DNA of 64,000 nucleotides, from positions 62,001-126,000 of the forward strand of contig JBMNPJ010000007.1 of the NCBI GenBank assembly GCA_050943535.1, written 5' to 3'. Shown piece by piece: positions 1 to 9,339 of the stretch (position 1 is the stretch's first letter; every line of letters begins with the position of its first letter). The position numbers and the translations under genes were made by a program. The DNA comes from Massiliimalia sp050943535. GTDB taxonomy: Bacteria > Bacillota > Clostridia > Oscillospirales > Ruminococcaceae. The notes beneath the pieces were generated by a model, which worked only from the letters and a program-made list of their open reading frames with translations, ran no database searches and was not told the DNA's origin.

Positions 1-448
1 CGCCGCAGCGGTTAAAGTCAACCAGGCTTCCGTTAAAGGTTTCACTGTGCAGCAGCTTCCCTGCGTCTTCTTCAATGTGGATACGGGTAATGCCAATCCG
101 TTTTTCCTGGCCGTCTACCATAATATCTACGTAGCCGTTTTCGCACAGAGGGATGTCAAACTGAGAAATCTGGTAAGCCTTTGGCAGGTCAGGATAAAAA
201 TAGTTTTTCCGGTCCTGTTTACAGATCCGGTTGATGGAACAGTTTAAGGCATGTCCCATTTTTACTGCATTTTCTACTACCTTTTCATTTAAGGTAGGCA
301 GTGTACCCGGCATCCCCATACATACTGGACAGCACTGGGTATTTACTTCCAATCCAAATTCATTATTGCAGCTGCAATAAATTTTAGAATCGGTATTTAA
401 CTCCGCATGGACTTCAAGTCCAACTACCATTTCATAATTGTTATTCAT
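1..448 (-). CDS. gatB: Asp/Glu-tRNA amidotransferase subunit B, N-terminal part (runs off the window)
   Basis: About 149 N-terminal residues are visible. The protein begins MNNNYEMVVGLEVHAELNT and has the GatB family features: the GLEVH motif, paired cysteines of the zinc site (CSC ... CCPVCMGMPG) and the FYPDLPKAYQISQ segment. GatB is the kinase/transamidase subunit that binds the misacylated Glu-tRNA(Gln) or Asp-tRNA(Asn) and activates it for amidation with ammonia supplied by GatA. The ATG at 448-446 has AGGAGA about 11 nt upstream. It follows gatA with only 19 bp between them, so gatC-gatA-gatB is one operon. The 3' part lies beyond position 1. Confidence 0.96.
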   Translation of the reverse strand, partial: MNNNYEMVVGLEVHAELNTDSKIYCSCNNEFGLEVNTQCCPVCMGMPGTLPTLNEKVVENAVKMGHALNCSINRICKQDRKNYFYPDLPKAYQISQFDIPLCENGYVDIMVDGQEKRIGITRIHIEEDAGKLLHSETFNGSLVDFNRCG

Positions 449-467
449 GTTCTTCTTGCCTCTCCTG

Positions 468-1931
468 TTATTTCACTTCCGGGATGCTGTTAAAACCGCC
501 TACCAGCTGTTCATAAGCATATGCGGTATTCAGCAAAGTCTGTTCGCTGAATTTCGGTCCAATCAGCTGTACACCAATCGGAAGATTTTTTTCATCTCTG
601 CCGCATGGAATACTGATTGCCGGCAAGCCTGCAATATTGACAGTTGTGGTACAAATGTCAGTTGCGTACATTTTCAGCGGATCGCCAATGTTTTCTCCCA
701 ATTTAAATGCGGTATCCGGCGCAATTGGAGTCAAAATCAGATCGCAGTTTTTAAACTCATCGTCAAATTCTTTCATAATGCGCTGCTGCAGGAGTTTTGC
801 CCGTTTGTAATAAGCGTCATAATAACCGGAGCTCAGTACAAAAGTTCCCAGCAGAATACGGCGTTTTACTTCATCGCCGAACCCTTCGCTTCTGGTTTTT
901 TCATACATATCAACCAGACCGTCATATTCTTTGGTGCGGTATCCATACCGAACCCCGTCAAACCGAGCCAGGTTGGAAGAAGCTTCTGCAGAAGAGATAA
1001 TGTAATAAGCGTTCAAAGCATAGTCGGTGCTTGGCAGAGAAATTTCTTTTAAAACAGCGCCCTGTTTTTCCAGTTCTTTTGCCATAGACAGAACAGCGTC
1101 TTTGATATTCTGAGCGATTCCGTCCCCAAAATATTCTTTTGGCAGACCAATGACTTTGCCGGAAACATCCTGGTTCAAATTAGCTTTAAAATTTGGATAT
1201 TCCCGTACTGCAGAAGTGGCATCCCGATTGTCCCGTCCGCAGATTGCAGAATAAAGCATTGCCACGTCAGAAACGCTGCGGCCCATAGGACCGATTTGAT
1301 CCAAAGAAGAGGCAAACGCCACCAAACCGTAACGAGATACAGAGCTGTAGGTTGGTTTTAACCCTACCACACCACAGTAAGCCGCAGGCAGACGGATAGA
1401 ACCGCCGGTATCAGAACCCAATGACAGTACCGCTTCCCCTGCGCTGACACAAGCAGCACTTCCTCCGGAAGAACCGCCTGGTACATAATCCAGATTATTG
1501 GGGTTGCAGGTCTTTTTAAAATAAGAAGTTTCAGTAGAAGAACCCATTGCGAATTCGTCCATGTTCACTTTTCCCAACGGAACATAGTCACAAGCATTCA
1601 GTTTGTCAATGACAGTTGCGTTATAAGGAGGAACAAAATTTTCCAACATTCTGGAAGCACAGGTAGTAGCTACCCCTTTGGTACAAATATTATCTTTAAT
1701 GGCAATTGGGATCCCTGCCAATTCGCTGACAGCTTCCCCTTTTGCGATTTTTTCGTCCACTTCTTTTGCTTTTGCCAAAGCCAAATCTTCTGTTACTGTG
1801 ATAAAAGCATTGACTTTATCTTCTACATCGTGAATTCGTTTTAAAACAGAATTGGTTAATTCCACAGCAGAACATTTCTTTTCTTTTAACATTGCAGAAA
1901 GCTCTGTGGCGGTATATTGATACATTTCCAT
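468..1931 (-). CDS. gatA: Asp/Glu-tRNA amidotransferase subunit A (amidase)
   Basis: Amidase-signature glutaminase of GatCAB, about 487 aa, the usual length. The catalytic Lys-cisSer-Ser triad is present at K79 (PIAIKDN), S154 (PGGSSGGSA) and S178 (SDTGGSIR), numbered from the chosen start. It frees ammonia from glutamine for transamidation of mischarged Glu-tRNA(Gln)/Asp-tRNA(Asn). The frame is open further upstream to a TTG at 1988, but the ATG at 1931 is preceded by AGGGGA at proper spacing and matches homologue starts, so I use it. Middle gene of gatCAB. Confidence 0.97.
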   Translation of the reverse strand: MEMYQYTATELSAMLKEKKCSAVELTNSVLKRIHDVEDKVNAFITVTEDLALAKAKEVDEKIAKGEAVSELAGIPIAIKDNICTKGVATTCASRMLENFVPPYNATVIDKLNACDYVPLGKVNMDEFAMGSSTETSYFKKTCNPNNLDYVPGGSSGGSAACVSAGEAVLSLGSDTGGSIRLPAAYCGVVGLKPTYSSVSRYGLVAFASSLDQIGPMGRSVSDVAMLYSAICGRDNRDATSAVREYPNFKANLNQDVSGKVIGLPKEYFGDGIAQNIKDAVLSMAKELEKQGAVLKEISLPSTDYALNAYYIISSAEASSNLARFDGVRYGYRTKEYDGLVDMYEKTRSEGFGDEVKRRILLGTFVLSSGYYDAYYKRAKLLQQRIMKEFDDEFKNCDLILTPIAPDTAFKLGENIGDPLKMYATDICTTTVNIAGLPAISIPCGRDEKNLPIGVQLIGPKFSEQTLLNTAYAYEQLVGGFNSIPEVK

Positions 1932-2030
1932 ATATTTTCCCCTGTTTTTACCCGCAGGCAAAAACGTCCTTTCTTCCCATAAGTTCAAATCTTTTCTGTA
2001 TCAGGAAAACTTGTAAAACAACCAGTTTCC

Positions 2031-2300
2031 TTATTCCACTACTTTAGGCACTACAACACAGCCTGCCCGTACCTGAGGTGCATTCTGCAACAGTTCATCC
2101 CGTTTAAAATGATTTTCTACTTTATCTTCTCTCAGCTGCATTGGATGGTTGGCGTCAATCAACGCACCGGTGTCATCCAATTCCGGAAGCTGTTCTACCA
2201 TTGCTACAATTTTTTCCATTTCCTTTTCAAACTTATCTGCTTCGTTGTCTCTTACTTGAAGTCTTGATAATTTTGCAATATGCCGAATATCGACTTTCAT
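2031..2300 (-). CDS. gatC: Asp/Glu-tRNA amidotransferase subunit C
   Basis: 89-aa GatC, the small helical belt subunit that holds GatA and GatB together. The N-terminal pattern (DIRHIAKLSRL, then a helix ending MVEQLPELDDTG) and the C-terminal RDELLQNAPQ motif are typical of the family. The ATG at 2300 has AGGAGG 6 nt upstream. First gene of gatCAB; ligA ends 18 bp upstream of its start, so ligA probably heads the same transcript. Confidence 0.96.
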   Translation of the reverse strand: MKVDIRHIAKLSRLQVRDNEADKFEKEMEKIVAMVEQLPELDDTGALIDANHPMQLREDKVENHFKRDELLQNAPQVRAGCVVVPKVVE

Positions 2301-2318
2301 TGAGAAACCTCCTGTTTT

Positions 2319-4295
2319 TTATTTTGTCATTTGGATAAATTCTTCTTCTGAAAGAACTTGTACTCCAAGATCTGTGGCTTTTTTCAGTTTGCTTCCTGCG
2401 GCTTCTCCTGCCAAAAGATAATTGGTTTTAGAAGAAACACTGCCGGAAACTTTTCCACCATTCTTTTCTATTATATCCTTTGCTTCTTTTCTTGTAAAGT
2501 TATTTAATGTTCCAGTGATTACAAAAGTGAGTCCTGCGAACAAATTTCCGCTGATTTGGGACTGATGACGCATGTTAACGCCCGCTTCTTTCAGCCGCTG
2601 GATCAGCTCCGCCGTTTGAGGCATTTTGAAAAACTCTTCCAGATTATGAGCCATTACCGCCCCTACCCCGTCGATCTGGGCAATGTCTTCCTCTTTGGCT
2701 TCCATCAGCTGGTCCATGGTTTCAAAATGGGAGCAGATCAGCTGCGCACCTTTTTGTCCTACATTTCGGATTCCAAACGCAAATAATAAGCGTGCCAGAT
2801 CATTTTGTTTGGAGCGTTCAATATTTTCCAGCAAATTTTCTACCGATTTTTTGCCCATGCGTTCCATGGAGAGCAAAACATCCTGATGATCTTTGAGAGT
2901 ATACAAATCTGCCGGCGTGCGGAGCAGGTTGTTCTGTACCAGCGCCTCCACATTGGCAGGACCCAACCCTTCAATGTTCATGGCATCCCGGGAAGCAAAA
3001 TGAATCAGATTCTTTAACAGGGTAGCCGGACAGAAAGGATTGACGCACCGAAGCACGGCTTCCTCTTCTGACCGAACCGCCTCCATACCGCAGGAAGGGC
3101 AGGTATTGGGAATCTGGTAAGGAACAGAATCCGGCTGATGGCTGACAGAGCGCACTACTTCCGGAATAATATCCCCTGCCTTGCGGATCACAATCCGGTC
3201 ACCCAACCGAATATCCTTCTGGGTAATATAGTCCTGATTATGCAGCACCGCTCTGGAAACAGAAGAACCTGCCAGCAGAATTGGTTCAAATACTGCAGTT
3301 GGTGTCAGTGCACCGGTTCTGCCTACGCTGATTTCAATTTCCAAAAGCTGTGTTTCTTTTTCTTCCGGAGGATATTTAAAGGCCACGGCCCATTTTGGAT
3401 ACTTGGCAGTATATCCCAAACCTTCTCTGGCTTCCAGATCATTTACTTTGATTACTGCGCCGTCAATTTCAAAGGGAAAGCTTTCCCGATGTGCCCCAAT
3501 ATCCTGAATCTCTAAAATAGCATCTTCAATTGAGGAAAAGGTCTGGTATCTTGGAGATACAGAAAAGCCCAGTTCTTTCAGAAAATCCAAACTTTCCTGA
3601 TGCGTTTTTAAAGTGACGCCCTGAATCTGCTGAATGTTGAATACAAAAATGTCCAAATTCCGTTTAGCGGTTACCCCAGGGTCTTTTTGCCGCAGAGAGC
3701 CTGCCGCCGCATTTCTGGGATTTTTGAAGGGTGTTTCTTCGTTTAATTCCTGTTCTTCTACCAGATTGCGGAATACTTCTCTAGGCATATACACTTCTCC
3801 CCGAACCTCTAAAAAAGGAATGGCACGAGGCAGTTTTTTAGGGATGGAGCGAATGGTCTTTAAATTTTCGGTGACATCTTCACCTACAAATCCATCACCT
3901 CGAGTAGACCCCCGGATTAATATGCCGTTTTCATATTCCAAAGACACAGAAAGTCCATCTATCTTTGCTTCTACTACATATTCGGGAATCAGTGACTTGC
4001 GTACACGCTCGTCGAACTCTCGAATTTCATCAAAGCTGAATACATCCTGCAGGCTGCCCATTTGTACAGTGTGTTGTACTTTGGAAAACTGGCTGGAAGC
4101 AGTTCCGCCTACTTTTTGAGTTAAAGATTCTTCTGTTACATATTCAGGATGTTCCCGTTCCAGCTGTTTGAGCTGGTTCATCAGCATGTCATACTCATAG
4201 TCGCTGACAGAGGGGTTATCCTGATTATAATATTCATCTGCGTATTGATTTAACTGTTTTCGCAGACGTTCAATTTGTTCTAATACTGATTGCAT
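2319..4295 (-). CDS. ligA: NAD-dependent DNA ligase
   Basis: Seals nicks in duplex DNA using NAD+ as adenylate donor. It has 658 aa and the complete bacterial LigA order: domain Ia, adenylation domain with catalytic lysine K111 in EAKIDGL, OB fold, Cys4 zinc finger (CPSCGMEAV ... CVNPFCPATL), HhH repeats (GLGPANVEAL, GIRNVGQKGA, IDGVGAVMA) and a C-terminal BRCT domain (about residues 585-658). No residue loss seen. Starts at ATG 4295 behind a modest TGGTGGA site. It lies directly upstream of gatC, an arrangement common in Clostridia. Confidence 0.98.
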   Translation of the reverse strand: MQSVLEQIERLRKQLNQYADEYYNQDNPSVSDYEYDMLMNQLKQLEREHPEYVTEESLTQKVGGTASSQFSKVQHTVQMGSLQDVFSFDEIREFDERVRKSLIPEYVVEAKIDGLSVSLEYENGILIRGSTRGDGFVGEDVTENLKTIRSIPKKLPRAIPFLEVRGEVYMPREVFRNLVEEQELNEETPFKNPRNAAAGSLRQKDPGVTAKRNLDIFVFNIQQIQGVTLKTHQESLDFLKELGFSVSPRYQTFSSIEDAILEIQDIGAHRESFPFEIDGAVIKVNDLEAREGLGYTAKYPKWAVAFKYPPEEKETQLLEIEISVGRTGALTPTAVFEPILLAGSSVSRAVLHNQDYITQKDIRLGDRIVIRKAGDIIPEVVRSVSHQPDSVPYQIPNTCPSCGMEAVRSEEEAVLRCVNPFCPATLLKNLIHFASRDAMNIEGLGPANVEALVQNNLLRTPADLYTLKDHQDVLLSMERMGKKSVENLLENIERSKQNDLARLLFAFGIRNVGQKGAQLICSHFETMDQLMEAKEEDIAQIDGVGAVMAHNLEEFFKMPQTAELIQRLKEAGVNMRHQSQISGNLFAGLTFVITGTLNNFTRKEAKDIIEKNGGKVSGSVSSKTNYLLAGEAAGSKLKKATDLGVQVLSEEEFIQMTK

Positions 4296-4342
4296 AAATC
4301 AATCCACCATTTCATTTTGATTACCGGACCGGCGAAGAGCCG

Positions 4343-4475
4343 CCGGACAATGTCCGGAGAAAACCGCCTACGGCGCGTACCCTGTCAATAATATGAAAAT
4401 CACTGAATTTTACTACTCAACTGACAAAGTACGAGTATATCGTCACCGGCAGCAGTTTGCCGCCGGTGACGATAT
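4343..4475. repeat. Intergenic hairpin element (possible diverged copy of a mosaic repeat)
   Basis: The 224-bp gap between ligA and the HAD gene holds two inverted repeats. CCGGAC/GTCCGG lies at 4343-4357 with a 3-nt loop. A strong 14-bp hairpin has arms at 4437-4450 and 4462-4475 (ATATCGTCACCGGC and its complement). Neither arm is followed by a T-run on either strand, so it is not a clear terminator. The sequence before the hairpin (CTGACAAAGTACGAG) resembles elements near 23.47 kb and 28.57 kb. Function unknown. Confidence 0.5.
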
Positions 4476-4519
4476 TATACCACATTTTTTGCAAAATTGC
4501 ACCATCTGTGTGAATGATA

Positions 4520-5326
4520 CTATCCTTGTGTACAGTGGATGACGTTTGCCAACTCGCCCAGATTTTCAAAAATGTAATCCGGCTGAATGGGAGAATCATC
4601 CAGATCTTCTCGTTTGGTTTCCCCAGTCAATACCAAAATAGAAGTAATCCCTGCTTTTTCCCCTACGGCAATGTCTGTATAAAGTCGGTCACCTACCATG
4701 GCGATCTCTTCCAGAGGAATCTGGAATTTTTCAGAAACAGACTCGATAATATAGCGGTTGGGTTTGCCGATCACCACATCCGGCTCCCTTCCAGTACAGG
4801 CTTTGACACAGGCAATCATTCCGCCGATGTCCGGCATGTAGCCGTTTTCAATGGGACAGTTAAAGTCGGGATGAGTGGCAAGATAAGGTACACCTGCCCG
4901 CACCAGATCACACAGTTTCCACAGCTTTTCATAGGTTAAAGTGGTATCAAATCCCAATACAGCACAGTCGGGATGATCTTCGGTCAGCAGGATTCCAGAA
5001 GAAGAAAACTCCTCTTCCAAACTGGGAGTACCCACCAGATATACCCGAGGATTTTTATAGTGATGATTTAAATAAATGGCAGTGGCTTCTCCGGAAGTCA
5101 TGACCCGTTCTGGAGAAAAGGTAAATCCCATGTTTTTGAGCTTTGTCAAATAGTTTTCCCTGCTTTTAGAGGAATTATTGGTTAAGAATACAAACTGACG
5201 GGCCGTGTCCTGTTTCAGCTGTTCTACAAAATCTTTTGAACCGGGCAACAAGGTTTTTCCTAAATAAAAAGTTCCATCCATATCCAACAAAAACAATCGA
5301 ATCCGATCTAATTTTTGTTTTGCCAT
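4520..5326 (-). CDS. HAD superfamily (IIA, NagD/AraL-like) sugar-phosphate phosphatase
   Basis: 268 aa. The HAD motif I DMDGT (D15, D17) is near the N-terminus, motif II is FLTNNSSKS, and the IIA C-terminal block is VVIGKPN followed by MVGDRLYTDIAVGEKAG. Members dephosphorylate small sugar phosphates or nucleotides; the substrate cannot be predicted here. The ATG at 5326 has a perfect GGGAGGA 5 nt upstream; the further upstream TTG start is rejected. It stands alone, with 71 bp to the next gene upstream. Confidence 0.9.
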   Translation of the reverse strand: MAKQKLDRIRLFLLDMDGTFYLGKTLLPGSKDFVEQLKQDTARQFVFLTNNSSKSRENYLTKLKNMGFTFSPERVMTSGEATAIYLNHHYKNPRVYLVGTPSLEEEFSSSGILLTEDHPDCAVLGFDTTLTYEKLWKLCDLVRAGVPYLATHPDFNCPIENGYMPDIGGMIACVKACTGREPDVVIGKPNRYIIESVSEKFQIPLEEIAMVGDRLYTDIAVGEKAGITSILVLTGETKREDLDDSPIQPDYIFENLGELANVIHCTQG

Positions 5327-5397
5327 AAAAATTCCTCCCAACACACAAAGATAGGACCCCCTGTAAAGCAACAGGGTGCCCTATTTTTTGATTGTTC

Positions 5398-6231
5398 TTA
5401 TTTAATTGTTTTTCCTTTTTTCACAGTAGCTGTCTGCACTGGTTGTTCTCTGGTTCCGATATCTTCAAAGATGACATCATCTTCGTCAAATTCGTCTTCA
5501 TCAGGATAATAAACATCCGGTCTCCGTTCGCCGGTCTGTTCGTAATAAGGCTGGATAATGTATTTTTCCAAATACTGATAAGAGTTAAAAACAATAATAA
5601 AGCCCAGTGTAGAAAAATAGATGGTTGGAACCAAAATGATCGCAGCCGGCAAATAGAAAAATACGGCAAAGGAAAATAACAGGGTGAAAATTAAAGTGCA
5701 TACATTGGTTTTCAGTGCCAAAATGCTCAGTAAAAATGCATTTCGAATCATTGCTTTTAATTTCATATCCAATGTAGGAATCATAACAAAGATGAAATAA
5801 TTCATCATGACAGCAACAATCAAAATAGCGCCCACAATTACAAAAGGAACATACATCACTTTATTTTGACCTGCCCAGCGGCTGTAAAAGACACAGGAAG
5901 TAATGGCCACGAAGAATACCAAAATATCAATAATCTCCATTGCCAGACCTTGCTTAAAATTCTTCTTAAATGCTTCTACAAAGTCGGACCACAAAAATAC
6001 AGAGCGTTCCATTGAAAAATCTCTTAAAATTTTTGACATGGCCGCAGTTGCAGGACCAATGGTGATAATTGGAATGCAAAATAGCACATACATCAGGTTC
6101 AATGTAATCAGCTTCCAGAATTTGCGGAAATACAGTTCAAAAAAATAGAAAAAACGTTTCTTTTGGGGAGCATCTTTGTCGACCCCTTTTCCAGGTTTGG
6201 AATAATCAAAAAAACCAAAAAAACCTGCCAT
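5398..6231 (-). CDS. YesL/DUF624-like membrane protein with acidic C-terminal tail
   Basis: 277 aa with about five hydrophobic segments. The N-terminal block (KFWKLITLNLMYVLFCIPI, then IGPATAAM) is characteristic of DUF624, the YesL family, often linked to carbohydrate utilisation operons but of unknown function. The last 50 residues are cytoplasmic-looking and acidic (PDEDEFDEDDVIFEDIG), then basic. The ATG at 6231 has GAGGT 6-9 nt upstream. It follows the SpoIIM-like gene by 31 bp, so the two are probably co-transcribed. No sugar genes are adjacent. Confidence 0.8.
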   Translation of the reverse strand: MAGFFGFFDYSKPGKGVDKDAPQKKRFFYFFELYFRKFWKLITLNLMYVLFCIPIITIGPATAAMSKILRDFSMERSVFLWSDFVEAFKKNFKQGLAMEIIDILVFFVAITSCVFYSRWAGQNKVMYVPFVIVGAILIVAVMMNYFIFVMIPTLDMKLKAMIRNAFLLSILALKTNVCTLIFTLLFSFAVFFYLPAAIILVPTIYFSTLGFIIVFNSYQYLEKYIIQPYYEQTGERRPDVYYPDEDEFDEDDVIFEDIGTREQPVQTATVKKGKTIK

Positions 6232-6262
6232 GGATACAACCTCACTTACTGAAAAATATTTG

Positions 6263-6913
6263 TCAAGCTAAATGAAACAATCCGGAAAACAAAACGGACA
6301 ACACACCATCCAGCAAGGAGGATAATACCAGTACGCCAAATAATACGAAATGTTTCATTATGTAAAGCCGTAATGCGGTCTGTGACATCTTATTTCCATT
6401 TTTCCCAAAACATTGAAGCAGTGAGTTGGAAAACCGTATGGATTCCCTGGCAGAAACAATTAAAGCAAAAACAGAAAGCACCATTCCTGGCAGCATGACT
6501 ACTGCACAGTATCCAATTCCTGTGTAGGAATAGTAAAGATAAAAATAACTGATGCTGCTGCCCAGCCCCAAGCCTCTGATAAAAGGGATGCAAAAACACA
6601 CCGGCTGTCCAATTGCGCTGAACCCCATCAAAAAAGTAATCAGGAAAAAGAGCCCCGAAGAGCACAAGGATTCGCAAACTAACCGCAGCAAATTCCCTGT
6701 TTTCTGAGTTTCCAGAAATCCTTTTTGAATTTGAGAAAGGCTGTCAAATAAAACGCCATCCCCCTGTTGCAGCAGAATAGAACCATACATCATCCCCAGG
6801 ACAAAAACCCCCAGCATCACGCCAAAAAGATATTTTCCAGAAAAGATTTTGGGTTTTGCAAAGGAATTTCTTTCTGTATTTCCATGTTCTGTTTCTAATC
6901 CGCTTGTCCGCAC
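6263..6913 (-). CDS. spoIIM: SpoIIM-like (stage II sporulation protein M) membrane protein
   Basis: 216 aa with about five transmembrane segments. The pattern LGVFVLGMMYGSIL, then FFLITFLMGFSAIGQP, then PFIRGLGLGSS, is the SpoIIM/DUF95 signature. In Bacillus, SpoIIM with SpoIID and SpoIIP drives engulfment in the mother cell. SpoIID and SpoIIP are not in the window, so a more general DUF95 role remains possible. The start is GTG at 6913 with AGGAA 9-11 nt upstream. A perfect 8-bp inverted repeat sits just upstream (6927-6946). Confidence 0.85.
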   Translation of the reverse strand: MRTSGLETEHGNTERNSFAKPKIFSGKYLFGVMLGVFVLGMMYGSILLQQGDGVLFDSLSQIQKGFLETQKTGNLLRLVCESLCSSGLFFLITFLMGFSAIGQPVCFCIPFIRGLGLGSSISYFYLYYSYTGIGYCAVVMLPGMVLSVFALIVSARESIRFSNSLLQCFGKNGNKMSQTALRLYIMKHFVLFGVLVLSSLLDGVLSVLFSGLFHLA

Positions 6914-6926
6914 TACATATCATTCC

Positions 6927-6946
6927 TATCATAAAATATTATGATA
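6927..6946. promoter_or_regulatory. Inverted repeat upstream of the SpoIIM-like gene (candidate operator)
   Basis: TATCATAA-AATA-TTATGATA is a perfect 8-bp dyad with a 4-bp spacer, ending 14 bp upstream of the GTG start. On the minus strand a TTGTAA...TATTTT promoter-like pair (17-bp spacer) overlaps it, so a bound protein would block initiation. The rest of the 150-bp gap (6914-7063) is A/T-rich with nothing else recognised. Confidence 0.45.
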
Positions 6947-7063
6947 AAATATATGTTACAAAAATTTAAATAATTCCTGCTTTTTTGTCAAATTTTCTGT
7001 TGCAAAACAATGTTCTTTTATACAATATATAATTGTTTTAATAATTTTTCGCAGAAATATTTT

Positions 7064-7852
7064 TTATTTTGCCAGTTCATAGGCCCGTTTTGTACAGGCA
7101 TCACAGGCATGGAAAATGGTTTGACGCAGCTGGTCTTCCCGCAAAGAGGCAAGTCCGGCCAGTGTGGTTCCACCTTTAGAAGATACCATGGCAATTAATT
7201 CGTCCAAAGAACGGCCGGATTCCAAGATCATTTTTGCAGTACCAGTCATGGTGTTTGCAAAAAGTTCTAAAGCGGTTTTGGAATCGATTCCCTGTTGTTC
7301 TCCATATTCCACAAAGTATTGGGCAATCAAATACAGATATGCCGGGCTGCTTCCGTTGATGGTAATGATTTCGTTCATCTTGGATTCCGGAATTACTGCA
7401 ATGCTTCCGGAACTTTGGAAAATATGGCATACAAACTGAAACTCTTCCTGCCCGCAGGGTTCTACCTGGGACAAAGCGCTGGCACCGCATCCCAATAACA
7501 AGGGGGTGTTGGGCATTACCCGGACAATTTTGGTGTTTTCGCCCAGTTCCTTTTTTAAGTAGCTGGAAGTAATGCCTGCAGCAATGGAAACTATCACAGT
7601 TTCTGGGCGCAAATGCCCTTTTAAAACCGCCAAAACATCTGTAAAGTTTTGCGGCTTTACACACAAAAACAGATAATCCATCTGATTTGCCATCTCAGCC
7701 AGATCCTGAGATGGCTTTACTCCCATAGAAGCCAGAGAATCTACCTTGGCAGAATCAATGTCGTAAGCCCAAATTTCATCTGTTGATTGAGAAATATATC
7801 CTTTGATGATTGCGGTAGCCATATTTCCAGCGCCGACAAATCCAATTTTCAT
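7064..7852 (-). CDS. proC: Pyrroline-5-carboxylate reductase
   Basis: Last step of proline synthesis: reduces 1-pyrroline-5-carboxylate to proline with NAD(P)H. 262 aa from the chosen ATG. The Rossmann motif GFVGAGNMA is at the N-terminus, VRVMPNTP lies mid-protein, and the family signature region SKGGTTLAGL is C-terminal. The ATG at 7852 has AAAGGA 11 nt upstream and fits homologue starts; an upstream ATG at 7876 lacks a ribosome site. It lies 39 bp behind the SCIFF maturase gene, possibly by read-through. No proA or proB nearby. Confidence 0.95.
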   Translation of the reverse strand: MKIGFVGAGNMATAIIKGYISQSTDEIWAYDIDSAKVDSLASMGVKPSQDLAEMANQMDYLFLCVKPQNFTDVLAVLKGHLRPETVIVSIAAGITSSYLKKELGENTKIVRVMPNTPLLLGCGASALSQVEPCGQEEFQFVCHIFQSSGSIAVIPESKMNEIITINGSSPAYLYLIAQYFVEYGEQQGIDSKTALELFANTMTGTAKMILESGRSLDELIAMVSSKGGTTLAGLASLREDQLRQTIFHACDACTKRAYELAK

Positions 7853-7891
7853 GATGGAATCATTCCTTTCTGCCATTGTTAACCAATCAAT

Positions 7892-9292
7892 TTAGTCTTC
7901 GTCTGCCATAGCTGCTTTGATCATAATCGCACATTCCAGACGTTTCTTTTCCAGTTCACAGGAAATCCGATGAGATTTTCTCACATCCCCTGCATACTGC
8001 AGACTGTTGGCATTACAGCCGCCGCTACAATAGAATTTAGCCCAGCAGGTTTTGCAGTCTTCTTTGGTATAAACATTGGTTTTTGCGAAGTAATCTTTTT
8101 TCTTAAAGTCAACAGAAAGATCCTGAACGCTTCCCATTTTCCAGTCTTCCATCCCTACAAACTGATGGCATGGGTAAACATCCCCTTCTGGAGTTACTGC
8201 AACATATTCGTTGCCACATCCGCATCCGCGCAGACGCTTAATGGCACAAGGACCCTGATTTAAGTCGATCATAAAGTGGAAGAAGTTAAATCCTTTGCCT
8301 GCTTTTTTCAGACGAATCATTTCTTTTGCCAGATTTTCATATTCTTCAAAAATTCTTGGCAGATCCTGTTCTGTGATTGCATAATCTTCGTATTCCGGAG
8401 ATACAACCGGTTCTACAGAAACCTGGTCAAATCCCAATTCATTCATGTGAAGAACATCTTTTCCGAAATCCAGATTGTGTTTTGTAAAAGTACCGCGAAC
8501 ATAGTACTGGTTGCGGTCATCGTCGTTTTTGCGGCGTTCTTCCACCAGTTTCTGGAATTTTGGCACAATAATGTCATAGCTTCCCTTGCCGTTGGAGGTA
8601 GGACGAATGGCATCGTTAATTTCCCGGCGGCCGTCCAGGGACAGTACCACATTGGACATTTCTCGATTGATAAAGTCAATTTTATCGTCATCCAGCAAAA
8701 TTCCGTTGGTAGTTACAGTAAACCGGAAATTTTTATTGTATTCTTTTTCTTTGCTTCTTGCGTAAGCCACCACTTCTTTTACCACATCAAAGTTCATGGT
8801 TGGTTCTCCGCCAAAGAAGTCCAGTTCCAGGTTATGTCTTCCCTGAGAATATTTCAGCAAAAAGTCAATGGCTTTTTTCCCGGTTTCTGCGCTCATCAGT
8901 GCCCGGTGTCCGCCGTATTCACCAGTTGCTGCAAAACAATATTTACATCTTAAATTACAGTCGTGTGCTACGTGTAGGCACATGGCTTTAATTGGAGATG
9001 CTACCATCATATTGGCATATTGTTCATAGTCGTCTGCTGAAAACAGAATTCCATTTTCATATAGTTCCCGAATTTCATCATATGCATCCTGGATTGCTTC
9101 TGGAGAATAGCCTGGCATAGCTTTCTGAATTTTTTCCGGGCAGCTTCCCGCAGGCAGCTCTTCCTTTAATTCTCCCATAGAGTCAGCGATTACATCCAGC
9201 ATTTGATAAAGCACATCATCTACCACGTGAACTGCTCCGCTGTGTACATCCAAAACGATATGATATCCATTCATACTATACTTATGTATCAT
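7892..9292 (-). CDS. scfB: SCIFF peptide radical SAM maturase (thioether-forming)
   Basis: 466-aa radical SAM enzyme. N-terminal RiPP-recognition-like segment (about 1-95), radical SAM core with CNLRCKYC (about 108-115) and the FFGGEPT motif, then a SPASM/twitch region with many cysteines (GCGCGNE, YPCHQF, CKTCWAKFYCSGGC) for auxiliary [4Fe-4S] clusters. The family installs a thioether from a cysteine sulfur to a residue's alpha carbon in the six-cysteine SCIFF peptide, encoded just upstream (9408-9545). Starts at ATG 9292 after GGGAAGGA. No dedicated protease or exporter follows; proC is next. Confidence 0.96.
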   Translation of the reverse strand: MIHKYSMNGYHIVLDVHSGAVHVVDDVLYQMLDVIADSMGELKEELPAGSCPEKIQKAMPGYSPEAIQDAYDEIRELYENGILFSADDYEQYANMMVASPIKAMCLHVAHDCNLRCKYCFAATGEYGGHRALMSAETGKKAIDFLLKYSQGRHNLELDFFGGEPTMNFDVVKEVVAYARSKEKEYNKNFRFTVTTNGILLDDDKIDFINREMSNVVLSLDGRREINDAIRPTSNGKGSYDIIVPKFQKLVEERRKNDDDRNQYYVRGTFTKHNLDFGKDVLHMNELGFDQVSVEPVVSPEYEDYAITEQDLPRIFEEYENLAKEMIRLKKAGKGFNFFHFMIDLNQGPCAIKRLRGCGCGNEYVAVTPEGDVYPCHQFVGMEDWKMGSVQDLSVDFKKKDYFAKTNVYTKEDCKTCWAKFYCSGGCNANSLQYAGDVRKSHRISCELEKKRLECAIMIKAAMADED

Positions 9293-9339
9293 ATTTTTTT
9301 CCTTCCCAAATCCTGAATCTAAAATTTGTATACTACAAA

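Noticed and set aside
4437..4475. Strong hairpin considered as a terminator for the HAD gene
   Set aside because: No T-run follows the stem on the minus strand; listed as a repeat-like element instead.
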